From positions 16,351 through 80,350 of IMG/VR virus record IMGVR_UViG_3300026521_000148: DNA of 64,000 nt, one strand, 5' to 3'. Made by a program: the position numbers and the translations under genes. Shown piece after piece: positions 46,087 through 56,048 of the stretch (position 1 is its first letter; every line of letters begins with the position of its first letter). Source of the stretch: a virus. The notes beneath the pieces are model-generated. The model had not been told where the DNA came from. It made no database searches and was given only the letters and a program-made list of their open reading frames with translations.

Positions 46087-46604
46087 GGTAATTTCCTTAG
46101 ATTTATTAATGGTTTATATTCAGCATATTTAACATTAGGATCTTTATAAATAGAAACTAAATTAAATAATAGGTTAGGTGATACACTAGAAGGCTCTAAG
46201 TACCACATAGGTTTATAGCCATCTATTTTTAATACGTTACTAGCTACTTCAGAACAGAACCACATATCACTTCTATCTTTAAACGGTAAAACAAAACCTA
46301 TTATACCAGCGTAGTCATATTTTTGATCTACTATAGATTCTAGGAATTCAACTATTACATCTTGATTATTTATAGGTACATGTACGTAATCGTATCTACT
46401 AGCATTTATATCATTTAGTATATGTTCATTTTTAACTACTTTACCCCTACCCTCTTTTGCTTCGTAACTAACATATTCACCATTTACTTTTAAAATTATT
46501 GCTACATGGCTATAAGGACCATTTGTCCAAGCTGCTATAAGCTTACTTGTAAAAGCAGTATCATTTACATCGGTTCTTCTAAATCCCAATATCATAGTAT
46601 CCAT
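46077..46604 (-). CDS. Permuted NlpC/P60 (YiiX/DUF830-like) papain-like hydrolase
   Basis: 175 residues with the permuted catalytic order: H33 in PYSHVAI, E48 in SYEAK and C117 in WFCSEV. This family cleaves amide bonds in peptidoglycan or lipids; no signal peptide is seen. It lies between two small membrane-protein genes (45805-46086 and 46607-46915), an arrangement like a lysis or envelope-modifying cassette. Role inferred. Confidence 0.62.
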   Translation of the reverse strand: MDTMILGFRRTDVNDTAFTSKLIAAWTNGPYSHVAIILKVNGEYVSYEAKEGRGKVVKNEHILNDINASRYDYVHVPINNQDVIVEFLESIVDQKYDYAGIIGFVLPFKDRSDMWFCSEVASNVLKIDGYKPMWYLEPSSVSPNLLFNLVSIYKDPNVKYAEYKPLINLRKLPWN

Positions 46605-46606
46605 AT

Positions 46607-46915
46607 CTAACCCCTAAATAATAAAAATAAAACAGTTAACGTTATCATAACTGCATTTTTAGATGTATATATGATATCTAATATATCAGGAGTATGTTTA
46701 CTTTTATTAAAATAGTCATATACCTCTTTACTAGTAGCTACTAATACTACTATAACTGTAGCTAAAATAAATATAGTAGCCATAGACATAGTAATAAAGA
46801 AAGAAACTAATGTTAACACTATAAGGCTTATAGTATATAAAACATCACCGTAATACGCATGTAATAACTTATCATTAGGGATAAATTCATTAAGTCTTTT
46901 TAAGATCTTCTCCAT
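46607..46915 (-). CDS. Small phage membrane protein, 102 aa
   Basis: About three hydrophobic helices between residues 22 and 100, preceded by NDKLLHAYYG and containing KEVYDYF and HTPDILDIIYT. This K-x-x-H...G/KE-x-YD/DxxDIxYT pattern is shared by a family of small phage and prophage membrane proteins of unknown function. AAAGGATT before the ATG; 2 nt before the papain-like gene. Confidence 0.55.
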   Translation of the reverse strand: MEKILKRLNEFIPNDKLLHAYYGDVLYTISLIVLTLVSFFITMSMATIFILATVIVVLVATSKEVYDYFNKSKHTPDILDIIYTSKNAVMITLTVLFLLFRG

Positions 46916-46959
46916 AGGAATCCTTTAATTTTAAATCATATAAATTAAAAAATAATAGA

Positions 46960-46987
46960 ACATAGTAGGACATCAGTCCTACTATGT
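46960..46987. terminator. Palindromic terminator
   Basis: Arms ACATAGTAGGAC and complement with loop ATCA, just past the end of the gene at 46990, with an A-rich left flank. Confidence 0.7.
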
Positions 46988-46989
46988 TG

Positions 46990-47865
46990 TTATTTGTATT
47001 TTCTAACTATACCAGCGATAGCAACTTCTCTTTCATAGAGCTTATCTACTAATGCAACACCTTCTTCTGCTAATTGATCATCAGCACGTGTTTCGATTTC
47101 ATTAAATCTTTGAACAGCGTAATCGATAGTAGCTTTTGTAGCTTCAGGTAGATTAGCTTTAGCGTCATCAGAAGTGATAGCCCATAATGCAGAGATAGCT
47201 GAGAATGACAATGAAACCATCTTAGCTAGATCAGCGATAGAGTCTTCATTGTTACGAACAGTTAGGTCTCTTTCATGCGCTATAAGTTTCTTCTCTTGTT
47301 CTCTAGGTAATGAAGTTATCTCGATAGCTGGTTCAGGTCTAACTTCTGTTGTCTCTTCACCACGGTATGCTAATAACCATTGGTTATCTTTTTCAATAGC
47401 TTCCATTCCTTCTACTGCTTGTGTTATTTCACCTTTTTCAACGATAGGTTGTTTAACGCCATAATCATCGAAAACATATGTAGTTTTGTCAAGAAGCTGT
47501 GCTTTTCTTTCATTAAGCTTTTCAATAACAGCTTCGTCTGTAACCGCTTCTACAGCTGGTTCTATAACAACACCTGTCTCTTCATCGATAACTTCTTCTT
47601 TACCAGATAGTTGTAATCCGATATTTTCTAGTTCTTTGTTTAGCTCATATTGTTTTTTATAAGCATTGAACCAGTCTTCTTCTATAGAAACTATAGGAGC
47701 TTCTGCTTCACCTTGTAAAGCTTTAAGTTGTTGTTTTTTAATAAGTTCTGGATCTCTCCCTGCTTCGATACCTTTATCTAGGATATCTGTACTAGGGTAA
47801 GTTTCAAGAACCTCATGACTAATTTCTTTTGTTTCTGTGTCTAAGATATAATTATATCTGATCAT
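46990..47865 (-). CDS. Unknown acidic protein, 291 aa, probable tail-fibre accessory
   Basis: AAGGAGA lies 7 nt before the ATG at 47865; an in-frame start at 47895 lies upstream of that site. Glu-rich helical protein beginning MIRYNYILDTETKEISHEVL, a style seen in tail-fibre assembly or connector proteins. It directly follows the large tail/fibre gene. Less AT-rich than most genes here, suggesting strong expression. Confidence 0.5.
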   Translation of the reverse strand: MIRYNYILDTETKEISHEVLETYPSTDILDKGIEAGRDPELIKKQQLKALQGEAEAPIVSIEEDWFNAYKKQYELNKELENIGLQLSGKEEVIDEETGVVIEPAVEAVTDEAVIEKLNERKAQLLDKTTYVFDDYGVKQPIVEKGEITQAVEGMEAIEKDNQWLLAYRGEETTEVRPEPAIEITSLPREQEKKLIAHERDLTVRNNEDSIADLAKMVSLSFSAISALWAITSDDAKANLPEATKATIDYAVQRFNEIETRADDQLAEEGVALVDKLYEREVAIAGIVRKYK

Positions 47866-47884
47866 CGTTTTCTCCTTTTTATAT

Positions 47885-47907
47885 AGGTTTACCATATAGG
47901 TAAACCT
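47885..47907. terminator. Short hairpin terminator
   Basis: Arms AGGTTTACC and complement, loop ATATA, followed on the minus strand by a T-rich run. It lies between the fibre gene end (47926) and the next start (47865), so it may attenuate read-through. Confidence 0.55.
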
Positions 47908-47925
47908 TTTAGTTTTAGCTTATAG

Positions 47926-50421
47926 CTATTTTACAAAATATGGTAACCTAACAGATTTTTGACCGAATAGAATTACTTCGCCATTATCATCACGCATAGT
48001 TGCTGTTCTGCTAGCAGAAACATTAAATAATCCATTATCACCCCAGTCACCATTAGAGTTCTTCAGCTCGTTATATGTATATGTTAAATAAACTACCTTA
48101 TTTGTTTCAGATAAATAATCTCTAAATTTAACAAAAGGAGTTGCATAACCAGGCGCCATTATGACATCATGCGACGCTAAATAATTATAATTACCATTGT
48201 AGGAGTGTATGCCATTTAACTTCGTGCCTAATCTATTAAGATTAGATCCCCATGTTGACCACCAACTGGTGATACTGAGTTTATTTAAAAAATTCTGAAT
48301 TAACATTACACCGTTAGAAGGGTATCCCTCCATTGTAACATCATAACTATTGTTAATATTTAGAAAACGTCTATTAGTAGTCTCTTTTAGGAAATTAGTT
48401 TTCATTTTATAATACACTTTTACAACCATAAGATCAAGAGCTTCTTCTAAGCTGCTATAGCCTAACTTATCTAATGTTTTTTCTATGTTCCAAAAGAATC
48501 TATTATCCAATCTATCACAACTGTTATGGTAATATTTTGCTTCAGCATCAGATCCTCCTGCTGCATATGGGACCCATGTATCATCCTTAGCTTTAACTAA
48601 AAATTTCTCTATACCTAAACCCTTTCTACTAGCTTTAACACTAAGACGCATGTTATCATCTTCACCAAATAAACATATTCTGTTGTTATGATCATAACTC
48701 TCTACTTTAGCATCAACAGGCAGCATACTACCACCCTCTTCATCCACTAATAAAGGATAACCGCTTACACCATGTTCTAGCCACGTATCTGTATACCCAC
48801 CAACAGAACCATCGTCACCTAGATCTAACCATACAGCATCATCGCTAAAATCGATGTGACCATCAGTAGCATTCGCATCACCGTCAGTAGTGTTAGTATG
48901 TACATTACTTATAGTAGTGTCACTTAGGTATCTATAATAATGACCAGCATCACCATTATTGTTATCAGTATCAGTACATAGAACATAATCATTCTTAGTG
49001 AATGTTTGAGTTGTGTCTTCTGTAATATCAAGCTTGATACGATCAGCTAACTTACGCGGATCACCAACTATATCACAATGTGTAGATGTTCCATTGTTAA
49101 CAAAATCGTCCTCCATGATAAGGTAAATATCAAAAACATCATTCTCTAAAACATTAACATTAGGAACACGTTCCAAACTTGTTGTTCTATTCTCTACATT
49201 AATTTTACTAAGATGTAAACCATAAAAACTACTATCTTTGTTATACCAAATATGTTGTAAATAACTTATATCCCTAGTTCTTCTATTAATAAGGATGGCA
49301 TTTCTAACGTTTCTGTATTTTAAATAAAACGTACCTGTATCATATGGGATATTTAGATAATCCATAAGGAAATCATAACCATCTTCTTTTTTAAGAAAAA
49401 AATAATTGTCATTATTATTGGATCTAGCTCTAGATGTTAATCTAACTATTTTAGTAGTTTTTTCTTTACCACGGATCTCTCCTCTAAGAGCCTTTTGAGC
49501 ATACTCTTCTCTAAGTTCATCGTAGTTACGTTTATGAGCAGACATACGAAGATCTTCAACATCTCTTTCATTAACTTCATCTACATATAAACCATCTGGT
49601 CTACCAGACATAGCTGATTCGATAGTGCCTGTAACTTTATAAGTATCAGGGTTATCAGTACCATCATCAAGACTACTTAATCTACTTGCATTTGTAGGAT
49701 CTGTAATATCTATAGTAGCTATAAGATCGTGATCGAAACAATCTGCTAAACTAGTGATAGTTCCTTCAGGAGCTAGATAACTCATAACTGCAGCACCATC
49801 TACATAAACTCTTGCACAACCTTCAGGGTTGAATGTTTCGTGCCAGATGCCCGCATTACGTCTCTGTACTAGTGCTATAGGAAGCGCTACAACTTTTTTA
49901 CTAGCATTAGCCCAGCACCCTTTAACGTGTCCGCTACTATTATGATCGTATGTATATAGTGGATACCCACCATCGCGAAAATCACTACTGTAAGATGAAC
50001 TAACAGCACCCGACTTAACTTGCACTAGCATGGCACCAAAACCGATCGCACTGTAGCCGGCCCCAGGACTTATAGCGTTAATATATCTCCATTCGTTACC
50101 AAGACCTTTTACAACTCTGATACGATATCTAACTTGGATCCATTTTTCACCATCTCTATAGATGTTGTTATCTGGGTTATTAGCTAACTTGATTTTATCA
50201 GCTAAACTAAGTTCAGACCAAACGTAACCTTTACCAACTAACTCACCTGGCTCTTGCCAACCATCTGAGAATAAACTATATGTATCAGCACCCTCAAATA
50301 CACCATCAACTATACCTGATAGCCCATCTACATTACCGCCTCTATACTGCACATTCCCATAAGGATAAACTAATGAGAGTTCACCTTTATCTGTTATATC
50401 TTCATGCCATGCATTTGTATT
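47926..50421 (-). CDS. Large tail/fibre structural protein, exon 2
   Basis: This exon encodes 831 residues. Beginning at 50421 it reads NTNAWHEDITDKGEL then VYPYGNVQYRGG; joined to exon 1 (LELTTR) this gives a continuous D-LVFLE...W-HED...YP-GNVQY block seen in phage tail or fibre proteins. The rest is beta-rich, Asp/Asn/Tyr-rich with few Cys. A GTG at 50352 could be mistaken for the start, but the frame is open well upstream to the splice site. The spliced product has 1,273 residues. Confidence 0.7.
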   Translation of the reverse strand, partial: NTNAWHEDITDKGELSLVYPYGNVQYRGGNVDGLSGIVDGVFEGADTYSLFSDGWQEPGELVGKGYVWSELSLADKIKLANNPDNNIYRDGEKWIQVRYRIRVVKGLGNEWRYINAISPGAGYSAIGFGAMLVQVKSGAVSSSYSSDFRDGGYPLYTYDHNSSGHVKGCWANASKKVVALPIALVQRRNAGIWHETFNPEGCARVYVDGAAVMSYLAPEGTITSLADCFDHDLIATIDITDPTNASRLSSLDDGTDNPDTYKVTGTIESAMSGRPDGLYVDEVNERDVEDLRMSAHKRNYDELREEYAQKALRGEIRGKEKTTKIVRLTSRARSNNNDNYFFLKKEDGYDFLMDYLNIPYDTGTFYLKYRNVRNAILINRRTRDISYLQHIWYNKDSSFYGLHLSKINVENRTTSLERVPNVNVLENDVFDIYLIMEDDFVNNGTSTHCDIVGDPRKLADRIKLDITEDTTQTFTKNDYVLCTDTDNNNGDAGHYYRYLSDTTISNVHTNTTDGDANATDGHIDFSDDAVWLDLGDDGSVGGYTDTWLEHGVSGYPLLVDEEGGSMLPVDAKVESYDHNNRICLFGEDDNMRLSVKASRKGLGIEKFLVKAKDDTWVPYAAGGSDAEAKYYHNSCDRLDNRFFWNIEKTLDKLGYSSLEEALDLMVVKVYYKMKTNFLKETTNRRFLNINNSYDVTMEGYPSNGVMLIQNFLNKLSITSWWSTWGSNLNRLGTKLNGIHSYNGNYNYLASHDVIMAPGYATPFVKFRDYLSETNKVVYLTYTYNELKNSNGDWGDNGLFNVSASRTATMRDDNGEVILFGQKSVRLPYFVK

Positions 50422-50791
50422 CCATATAGATCGCTACTTCTATATGCGATTAGTTTCTTTATACTACTGTTAAGTAGAACTAATCAGCTATATGTCTCCA
50501 TATAGATTAGACTATATCTTCATCTCTTTATAAAAGATGCTTACCACTTCCACCCTCGATCGCTTAGAGCGTACTCCCTTTCGGGATAGTCGTTGAGGTT
50601 TACTCTTATATAAGAGTCTTACCTGCTGATTACCTCTATTTATAACATTTTAAGGGGTCGCTACTATGTCGCCATGTAGTATCCTAGTTATAACTTAACG
50701 AGTGTGTCCCAGCATTTCAATAAGTTTAAATACACATCACTGTGTAAGTGAACCATTTTCTTTTTATTTACTTGTGAGATCACGCGGCATA
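50422..50791 (-). ncRNA. Group I intron without ORF in the tail/fibre gene
   Basis: 370 nt. Minus-strand elements: P AAATGCTGGGA (about 50706-50722), Q AATCAGCAGG (about 50621-50631), R CTCAACGACTATCCCG (about 50583-50599) and S AAGATATAGTC (50510-50520). The 5' exon end CACGT pairs with guide GCGTG, closing with U-G at the splice site. The terminal G is 50422. There is no room for an endonuclease gene, so it is a minimal intron. Confidence 0.8.
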
Positions 50792-52117
50792 ACGTGTTGT
50801 TAATTCTAAGAACACAAGATCTTGTCTAGAAACTGAGTCTCTAGCTTCAAATTTAGGCGCATTTTCATAAACATCACCAACATTCGTATATCGTAATGCT
50901 ACGATAGGAGTTTCTTTTTTAAGTTTAACAGAAGTAACGTCGAAGTAAACTTTACCCGTTTCACCTGTATTGCTTAATAGATAAAGTCTCTCTTTACCAT
51001 CAGGTTTAAACTCAATTTTATGCTCTACGTACTCAGATGTTATAGCGTATTCTGTGTCATTATGGAATGTACCGTTATATGTTCTAATCATACCTTTTGT
51101 AAAATCATCTGACTTTACTTTAAATGTTATCTCATACACAGCATCTTGATCGCCGATATAGTCGAAATAATCGAACAACATGTAGTGTGAACCGTTAGTT
51201 GTTTCAAATTCGTAAATGTCGTCTGTTATACTAACTGTTGCATTACCGTCAGCATCACCGACCTCTACTAGATTAATATCTTTAACATCAAACAACTCTC
51301 TATCGAAATCAGCTAATACGGCCATATCACCTTGTTTCATGGCTGGAGCATTAGTGCTGTCTTTGATAACAGGAGGTACAGGGTTGTTAGGTAAATCAAT
51401 ACCAGAAAATTGTATAGGAAAAGTAGTATTTTTTAGCAATATCTTGTATCCATTAATATTAAAATAATTACCTTCTTGGCTTGGGTCAATATTTAAATAT
51501 AAATAACTTCCCCGTGGTTTTATGTTAGGGTGGCAGTTACTAGAGTCCTTACTATATAAATATACGTCCGCATGTCTCCATGTATACATGCCTCCATAAT
51601 TTAAATAGTCTAACCTATTATAGCCGTCATTAAATAAACTAATGAATCCACTACCAGCAAATTTTTCTCTGTTCATAGCAGCTAGTGCTTCGAACTGAGC
51701 TTTACTCATAACGTTAGTACTATCAACATCCATAGTTTCTTTATGTGCCAACTCTTTATTAGTAGTAACAGTAACATTCGTGCTAGTTACTCTATCATCA
51801 ACAACCTTGATAGCATCATCAACTTGATTTTTTGTATAATAATCATCGAACTTAGCTATAATAGCATCATTAAGTTCATCTACTTCACCTTGTTTGTAAT
51901 ACTCTTTAAGTATATCGTCTAACTCACTATCTGTAACACCATTTTCTTGTAACTCAGCTGTTACTTTAGCTACATTCGGAACAGTAGTTGATAATACTTC
52001 ACCGTCCTCGTTCATATATTCAAAAGTGACATCTGCAGCGTCACCATAAAAAAATTCTTGAAATTTACTTGCTAAGTTTATTAAAGTAAACGCAGCAACA
52101 CTACTAGCTATAGGCAT
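50792..52117 (-). CDS. Large tail/fibre structural protein, exon 1
   Basis: Encodes 442 residues from the ATG at 52117 (MPIASSVAAF), chosen for its AAGGAGTT site; an ATG 45 nt upstream is in frame but has no site. The N-terminus has a short hydrophobic helix, then a coiled-coil region (about 45-110) and beta-rich domains. It ends with SRQDLVFLELTTR at the intron. Without splicing the frame adds three codons and stops at 50780. Located with other fibre-module genes. Confidence 0.68.
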
Positions 52118-52227
52118 AGTAACTCCTTGTTTTTTATTTTGTATTATTGCTAATACATACATGTATGTACTAATATGTATCTTAGATACTTCCTCTAATC
52201 ATCTACTAGAGATAAAAAGAGGCATAG

Positions 52228-52249
52228 TATAAGGATCGCTCCTTATACC
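52228..52249. terminator. Hairpin terminator
   Basis: Arms GTATAAGGA and complement with loop TCGC, 27 nt past the end of the gene at 52276 and upstream of the large fibre gene. Confidence 0.6.
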
Positions 52250-52275
52250 GCTCGTAATTAGACAAGCAAAGCTCC

Positions 52276-52572
52276 CTACAATCTTAACGCTAGACTATTT
52301 ATGGTGTCTTCTAAGACATGTTCAAAAGACATCTTAGTGTTCTCCATGAGTATAACTTCTTTATTAAGATGTTTGCTATCTGTATTAAGTATTAACTCAT
52401 TAACAGCGTTCACATCTAAACTATTCATCATCATTAAATTAACTACATCACCCAAACTACTATTCGTTAAAAACTCTGCGGATGTTTTTATGGTTATATT
52501 ATCTATGGCCCCAACAACGATCCTATTAAGTCCGAACTGCAGTAGGTCTTGCGTACTACCATAAAACACCAT
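52276..52572 (-). CDS. Unknown small protein, 98 aa
   Basis: Starts 6 nt after the preceding gene's stop, with no strong ribosome binding site. Asn/Leu/Met-rich helical protein with no recognised domain. Probably part of the tail-fibre module by position. Confidence 0.45.
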   Translation of the reverse strand: MVFYGSTQDLLQFGLNRIVVGAIDNITIKTSAEFLTNSSLGDVVNLMMMNSLDVNAVNELILNTDSKHLNKEVILMENTKMSFEHVLEDTINSLALRL

Positions 52573-52578
52573 AACTTT

Positions 52579-53304
52579 TTACTTTACTACAGATATTTCT
52601 ACAAGTTTAGCTAATGTATAATCTAACGCTTCTTTAAGATCTTCATTTTCAGCTACGATAGGTCTTATACCACCAAATGATAGATCTTCAGCGCTAGAAC
52701 CTTCACCTGTTGTTTTAACGATCAACTTACCAGCATTAGACGGCATGTTATTGTTACTTATATAAACAACTTCTATAGTATATAATCTGTTAGGTTTTAA
52801 AGTATTACTAGGTACCCTGATTTGTGTTAAGTTATGTTCATCTCTTTTAACTTCCCATATAACAGCACCGGTGTTATCTTTTATGGCCCATGAAGTCTTC
52901 TCATGGTAACCTGTACCTGTGAAAATAATAAATTCACCACCATTAATCTTAAAGTTACCTAACTGACAATTATCTCTATCACTGTCTATAGACACTTTGG
53001 GAGTTACTATAACAGTATTATTATGGCTGAATCCGTCACCATCTCTAGTGAGAACTATAGGCTTAGTCCAACCATAATAAGTATCATCATCGAAGTGGAG
53101 CTTAACTCTAGCGTAATAAACATCAGTAGCACTGAAGTCAAGGTCTAGATCTATATCTGTTAAGTTCTCTTCATCTTTTTCTATATTTATAACAATATCT
53201 TCATCTCTAAACAGACCATTATCAGCTACTTGATAACTAGTCGCTTCTAATGTTTTATCAGCGGGTAGCTTTATAGATCTTAATGATAAATTTATTACAT
53301 CCAT
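52579..53304 (-). CDS. Probable tail/fibre-module structural protein, 241 aa
   Basis: AAGGAAG before the ATG. Beta-rich protein with two immunoglobulin-like stretches (alternating polar and hydrophobic residues, about 35-100 and 105-205) and a helical C-terminus. First gene of the minus-strand fibre module, divergent from DNA polymerase. No family named. Confidence 0.5.
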   Translation of the reverse strand: MDVINLSLRSIKLPADKTLEATSYQVADNGLFRDEDIVINIEKDEENLTDIDLDLDFSATDVYYARVKLHFDDDTYYGWTKPIVLTRDGDGFSHNNTVIVTPKVSIDSDRDNCQLGNFKINGGEFIIFTGTGYHEKTSWAIKDNTGAVIWEVKRDEHNLTQIRVPSNTLKPNRLYTIEVVYISNNNMPSNAGKLIVKTTGEGSSAEDLSFGGIRPIVAENEDLKEALDYTLAKLVEISVVK

Positions 53305-53440
53305 TATATCTTCCTTCTTCTTTTTATAGGTATAAGCTTATATGTGATACCTTTCATAATTTCAATATATGACGCTATATGTATATACCTATTTTTAGGG
53401 GTAAGCGATTAACTGATTATAAAAAACAAAAGGGTAGATC

Positions 53441-55132
53441 ATGAGTACTAAAGAATGTAAACTTATAACTTATCTCTCTGAACGAGATGTTGGATCTGAT
53501 ATACATATAGTAAAAGAATTAAACATAGATGACGATGGAAACATAACTGATGAGATAAAGATAATAAAAAACTTTAAAAGACCTTTCTGGGTCACTAAAC
53601 CTATATACAGAAACTATAACGATAAAAAAGAAGTAGAAGATGTTAAAAAACTAGATAAGTTCATGTCCACACAATCTAACCTTTATAAAAATATAGGCAT
53701 GCGTCTAGGTGAAAGGTATATGGTAAGGAATGACCCAAGAACTATAAAACGCTCTCCGTACATTTATGGAAGCGATGTTGATAGTAGAACTATCCTTAAG
53801 CATTTATATAATAAAAAATACGGTGAGCCATCTACTCCATATAGAGTTGGTATATTCGATATCGAAACTAATATTTTAACAAACGAAATTATTATCATAT
53901 CCATTATAACGCAATACGAGTGTAGATTGGTTGTTTTAAAAAGTTATGCTGACAGAATACGTGACTTAGAAAATAGGTTAAGGAGAGGCATAGAGCAACA
54001 TATACCTATAGAGGCTTTTAAGCTTGATAAATCTGGTAAGAATGATACTAACGCAGAATATAAAAAAATAAGAGAAAGGGTATTAAATAATTTCCATATG
54101 GAGATATTTGAAACAGAGATTGAACTTATTAAATACATATTCCATCACGCTAACTACATGAACATAGATTTCTTAAGTGGTTGGAATATAAAATATGATT
54201 TAACAGAAATTTTAGAGCGTATAGAAAACGCTGGATTGGATCCTGTTGATATATTTCACTATGATAAGATACCTAGAGAATATGGTTTTTTTAAATATAC
54301 AGAAGGTAGGAGTAAGAAGATAACAGAAGCGGGTAAAGAGATACCGTTACCACCCGAAGAAGTATGGAGTTATGTTACATCATCTACTAACTATTATTTC
54401 ATAGATGCTATGAACGCGCATAGATACGTTAGGGTCGGCGGTGCTACTGTACCAGGTGGCTATAGCCTAGATAACATACTGCAGGTAGAAGGCGTTGTCG
54501 GTAAACTTAAATTCGATACTAACCAAGGTCATAAGGGAGCAGAATGGCACATCTTCATGGTTGATAAAAAACCATTAGAATATATCATATATAATATATG
54601 GGATTCATTAGCCATTATAGCTATGGATAGTAAAACTAAAGACTTAGCTGTGTCTGTACCATTGTTATCTATGATAAGTCACTTTGATATATTTAATAGT
54701 GGTCCCAGGAAACTAGTTGATGGTATATTCTTTTTCTTTTACGAAGAGGGTAAAATACTAGGTGTTAAAGACCCTACTGAGGATAATAACAAGATTTTAG
54801 GACTAGATGGATGGGTGATCACTTTAAACGCACACATGGTAGAGGATACTGGATTACCAGCATTCGAGGAAACAGACTCCATACTATCTAATGGTAAAAC
54901 TCATGTTAGTGATTTAGACGTTACTGGAGCATACCCTAACGCAACAAGAGCGGCTAATGTATCTAAAGATACTACGCATAGAGAGTTAGTTAAAATAAGC
55001 GGGATGTCTAAAGAAGAGTTCATAGTCCATAATATTAACCTTATGTTCTCGGATACCAATTCTTTAGAATATGCACAGGAGATGTTCAAACTACCATCTT
55101 TATATAAAGTTATAGAAAACATAAAAAAATAA
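53441..55132 (+). CDS. Family B DNA polymerase (divergent, phiKZ-like), possibly incomplete
   Basis: 563 residues. Exonuclease motif I FDIETN (D140, E142), Exo II FLSGWNIKYD (about 243-252), Exo III YNIWDSLAI (about 384-392) and polymerase motif A DLDVTGAYPN (about 492-501) are clear. A segment FSDTNSLEYA near 537 resembles a motif C DTDS box but comes only about 40 residues after motif A. The frame ends near 563 with no recognisable motif B between. It may be a split gene or a naturally divergent phiKZ-type enzyme. AAAGGG before the ATG. Confidence 0.8.
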   Translation: MSTKECKLITYLSERDVGSDIHIVKELNIDDDGNITDEIKIIKNFKRPFWVTKPIYRNYNDKKEVEDVKKLDKFMSTQSNLYKNIGMRLGERYMVRNDPRTIKRSPYIYGSDVDSRTILKHLYNKKYGEPSTPYRVGIFDIETNILTNEIIIISIITQYECRLVVLKSYADRIRDLENRLRRGIEQHIPIEAFKLDKSGKNDTNAEYKKIRERVLNNFHMEIFETEIELIKYIFHHANYMNIDFLSGWNIKYDLTEILERIENAGLDPVDIFHYDKIPREYGFFKYTEGRSKKITEAGKEIPLPPEEVWSYVTSSTNYYFIDAMNAHRYVRVGGATVPGGYSLDNILQVEGVVGKLKFDTNQGHKGAEWHIFMVDKKPLEYIIYNIWDSLAIIAMDSKTKDLAVSVPLLSMISHFDIFNSGPRKLVDGIFFFFYEEGKILGVKDPTEDNNKILGLDGWVITLNAHMVEDTGLPAFEETDSILSNGKTHVSDLDVTGAYPNATRAANVSKDTTHRELVKISGMSKEEFIVHNINLMFSDTNSLEYAQEMFKLPSLYKVIENIKK

Positions 55133-55135
55133 AAG

Positions 55136-55161
55136 AGTATAGTAGGTTTTCCTACTATACT
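55136..55161. terminator. Bidirectional palindromic terminator
   Basis: Arms AGTATAGTAGG and complement with a TTTT loop, between the convergent polymerase gene and the AP2-like gene ending at 55161. Confidence 0.7.
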
Positions 55162-55790
55162 TACTTTTTCTTCATTTCGAAGCTAACTACATTTTTATTC
55201 CTTTCACATACTTTTGTTATAGACTCAACATTTGAATCTATAGTTATTACGTTTGTATTATACATATTACCATGCACTATATTTATTAGTGTTTTATAAT
55301 ACATCTCTTTAGCTTCATATGCGTTTCTAGCTATAACAACACATGTAGCTACTTTACTATCCACTTTAAAGAGATAGTATTCATCATCTAAACCAAAGCT
55401 AGCTAATGTTTTAAGTCCTTTTCTATAATTAAACTCCATAGGAGCATCTACGCCTATAACGGCAGATAAAGCCTTAACAGAGTCACGTAATGCTTCTTCA
55501 TAAGACTTATCTTTATTTATATAGATCGTATTCCTAAACTTTATACCTCTATTACTATCAGTGTATTGTGTGTCTACTCTAGCATGGCCATTAACCTCTT
55601 TAAGTATGATATGTTTATAGCCTGTATTAGAGTTAGTTTTATGTTGGTAATATAATCTATCTCTATACCTTTTAGCTAACTTTAATGCCTCATCAACACT
55701 TACTCTTTTTAAACTATAAACCTTTTCATATTTTTCACCTCTGAATACGTAAACAGATCTTTTGGTTACTTCTATATATTTCATAAACAT
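55161..55790 (-). CDS. AP2-like DNA-binding-domain protein, paralogue 2
   Basis: 209 residues related to 28699-29277: shared A...YRD-x-x-Y, TNTG(F/Y)KxI, a basic beta-sheet and a following helix. The extra C-terminal domain differs. No nuclease domain. It starts 1 nt after the 57-residue gene. Likely DNA-binding; role unknown. Confidence 0.5.
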   Translation of the reverse strand: MFMKYIEVTKRSVYVFRGEKYEKVYSLKRVSVDEALKLAKRYRDRLYYQHKTNSNTGYKHIILKEVNGHARVDTQYTDSNRGIKFRNTIYINKDKSYEEALRDSVKALSAVIGVDAPMEFNYRKGLKTLASFGLDDEYYLFKVDSKVATCVVIARNAYEAKEMYYKTLINIVHGNMYNTNVITIDSNVESITKVCERNKNVVSFEMKKK

Positions 55791-55791
55791 A

Positions 55792-55965
55792 TTAAAACCT
55801 TAAATCTTTTTCAGTTGTAAAGAACGATACATCACCACGTGATTTATCATTATTCTCTATAGCTCTCTTGATCTCTTTTATTAGTTCCTCTGTTCTATCA
55901 ACCTTTTTAGGTAATAAGTTTTTCATAGACATAACGATATTATTTACAACATTTAATAACCGCAT
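55792..55965 (-). CDS. Small protein, 57 aa
   Basis: ATG at 55965 preceded by GGAAAGAAG, an arrangement identical to that before the HD-domain gene, with a promoter-like element just upstream. The product starts MRLLNVVNNIVMSMKNLLPK, has a charged helix (TEELIKEIKRAIEN) and ends EKDLRF. First gene of the AP2-like operon; function unknown. Confidence 0.55.
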   Translation of the reverse strand: MRLLNVVNNIVMSMKNLLPKKVDRTEELIKEIKRAIENNDKSRGDVSFFTTEKDLRF

Positions 55966-55990
55966 ACTTCTTTCCTTTTATATAATAATA

Positions 55991-56020
55991 TTAGTACATT
56001 GTACTACATTAATAATATAT
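55991..56020 (-). promoter_or_regulatory. Minus-strand phage promoter-like element
   Basis: TTAGTACATTGTACTA followed by CATTAATAATATATA. The surrounding 40 nt, including the downstream ribosome-site region, nearly repeats 16206-16264, pointing to duplication of a promoter-leader block. Confidence 0.6.
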
Positions 56021-56048
56021 AAGTGAAATATAATGGACGTAGAAGAAC

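Noticed and set aside
50350-50352. GTG as start codon of the tail/fibre C-terminal part
   Set aside because: The frame is open 23 codons further to a group I intron boundary, and joining to exon 1 gives a continuous conserved block.
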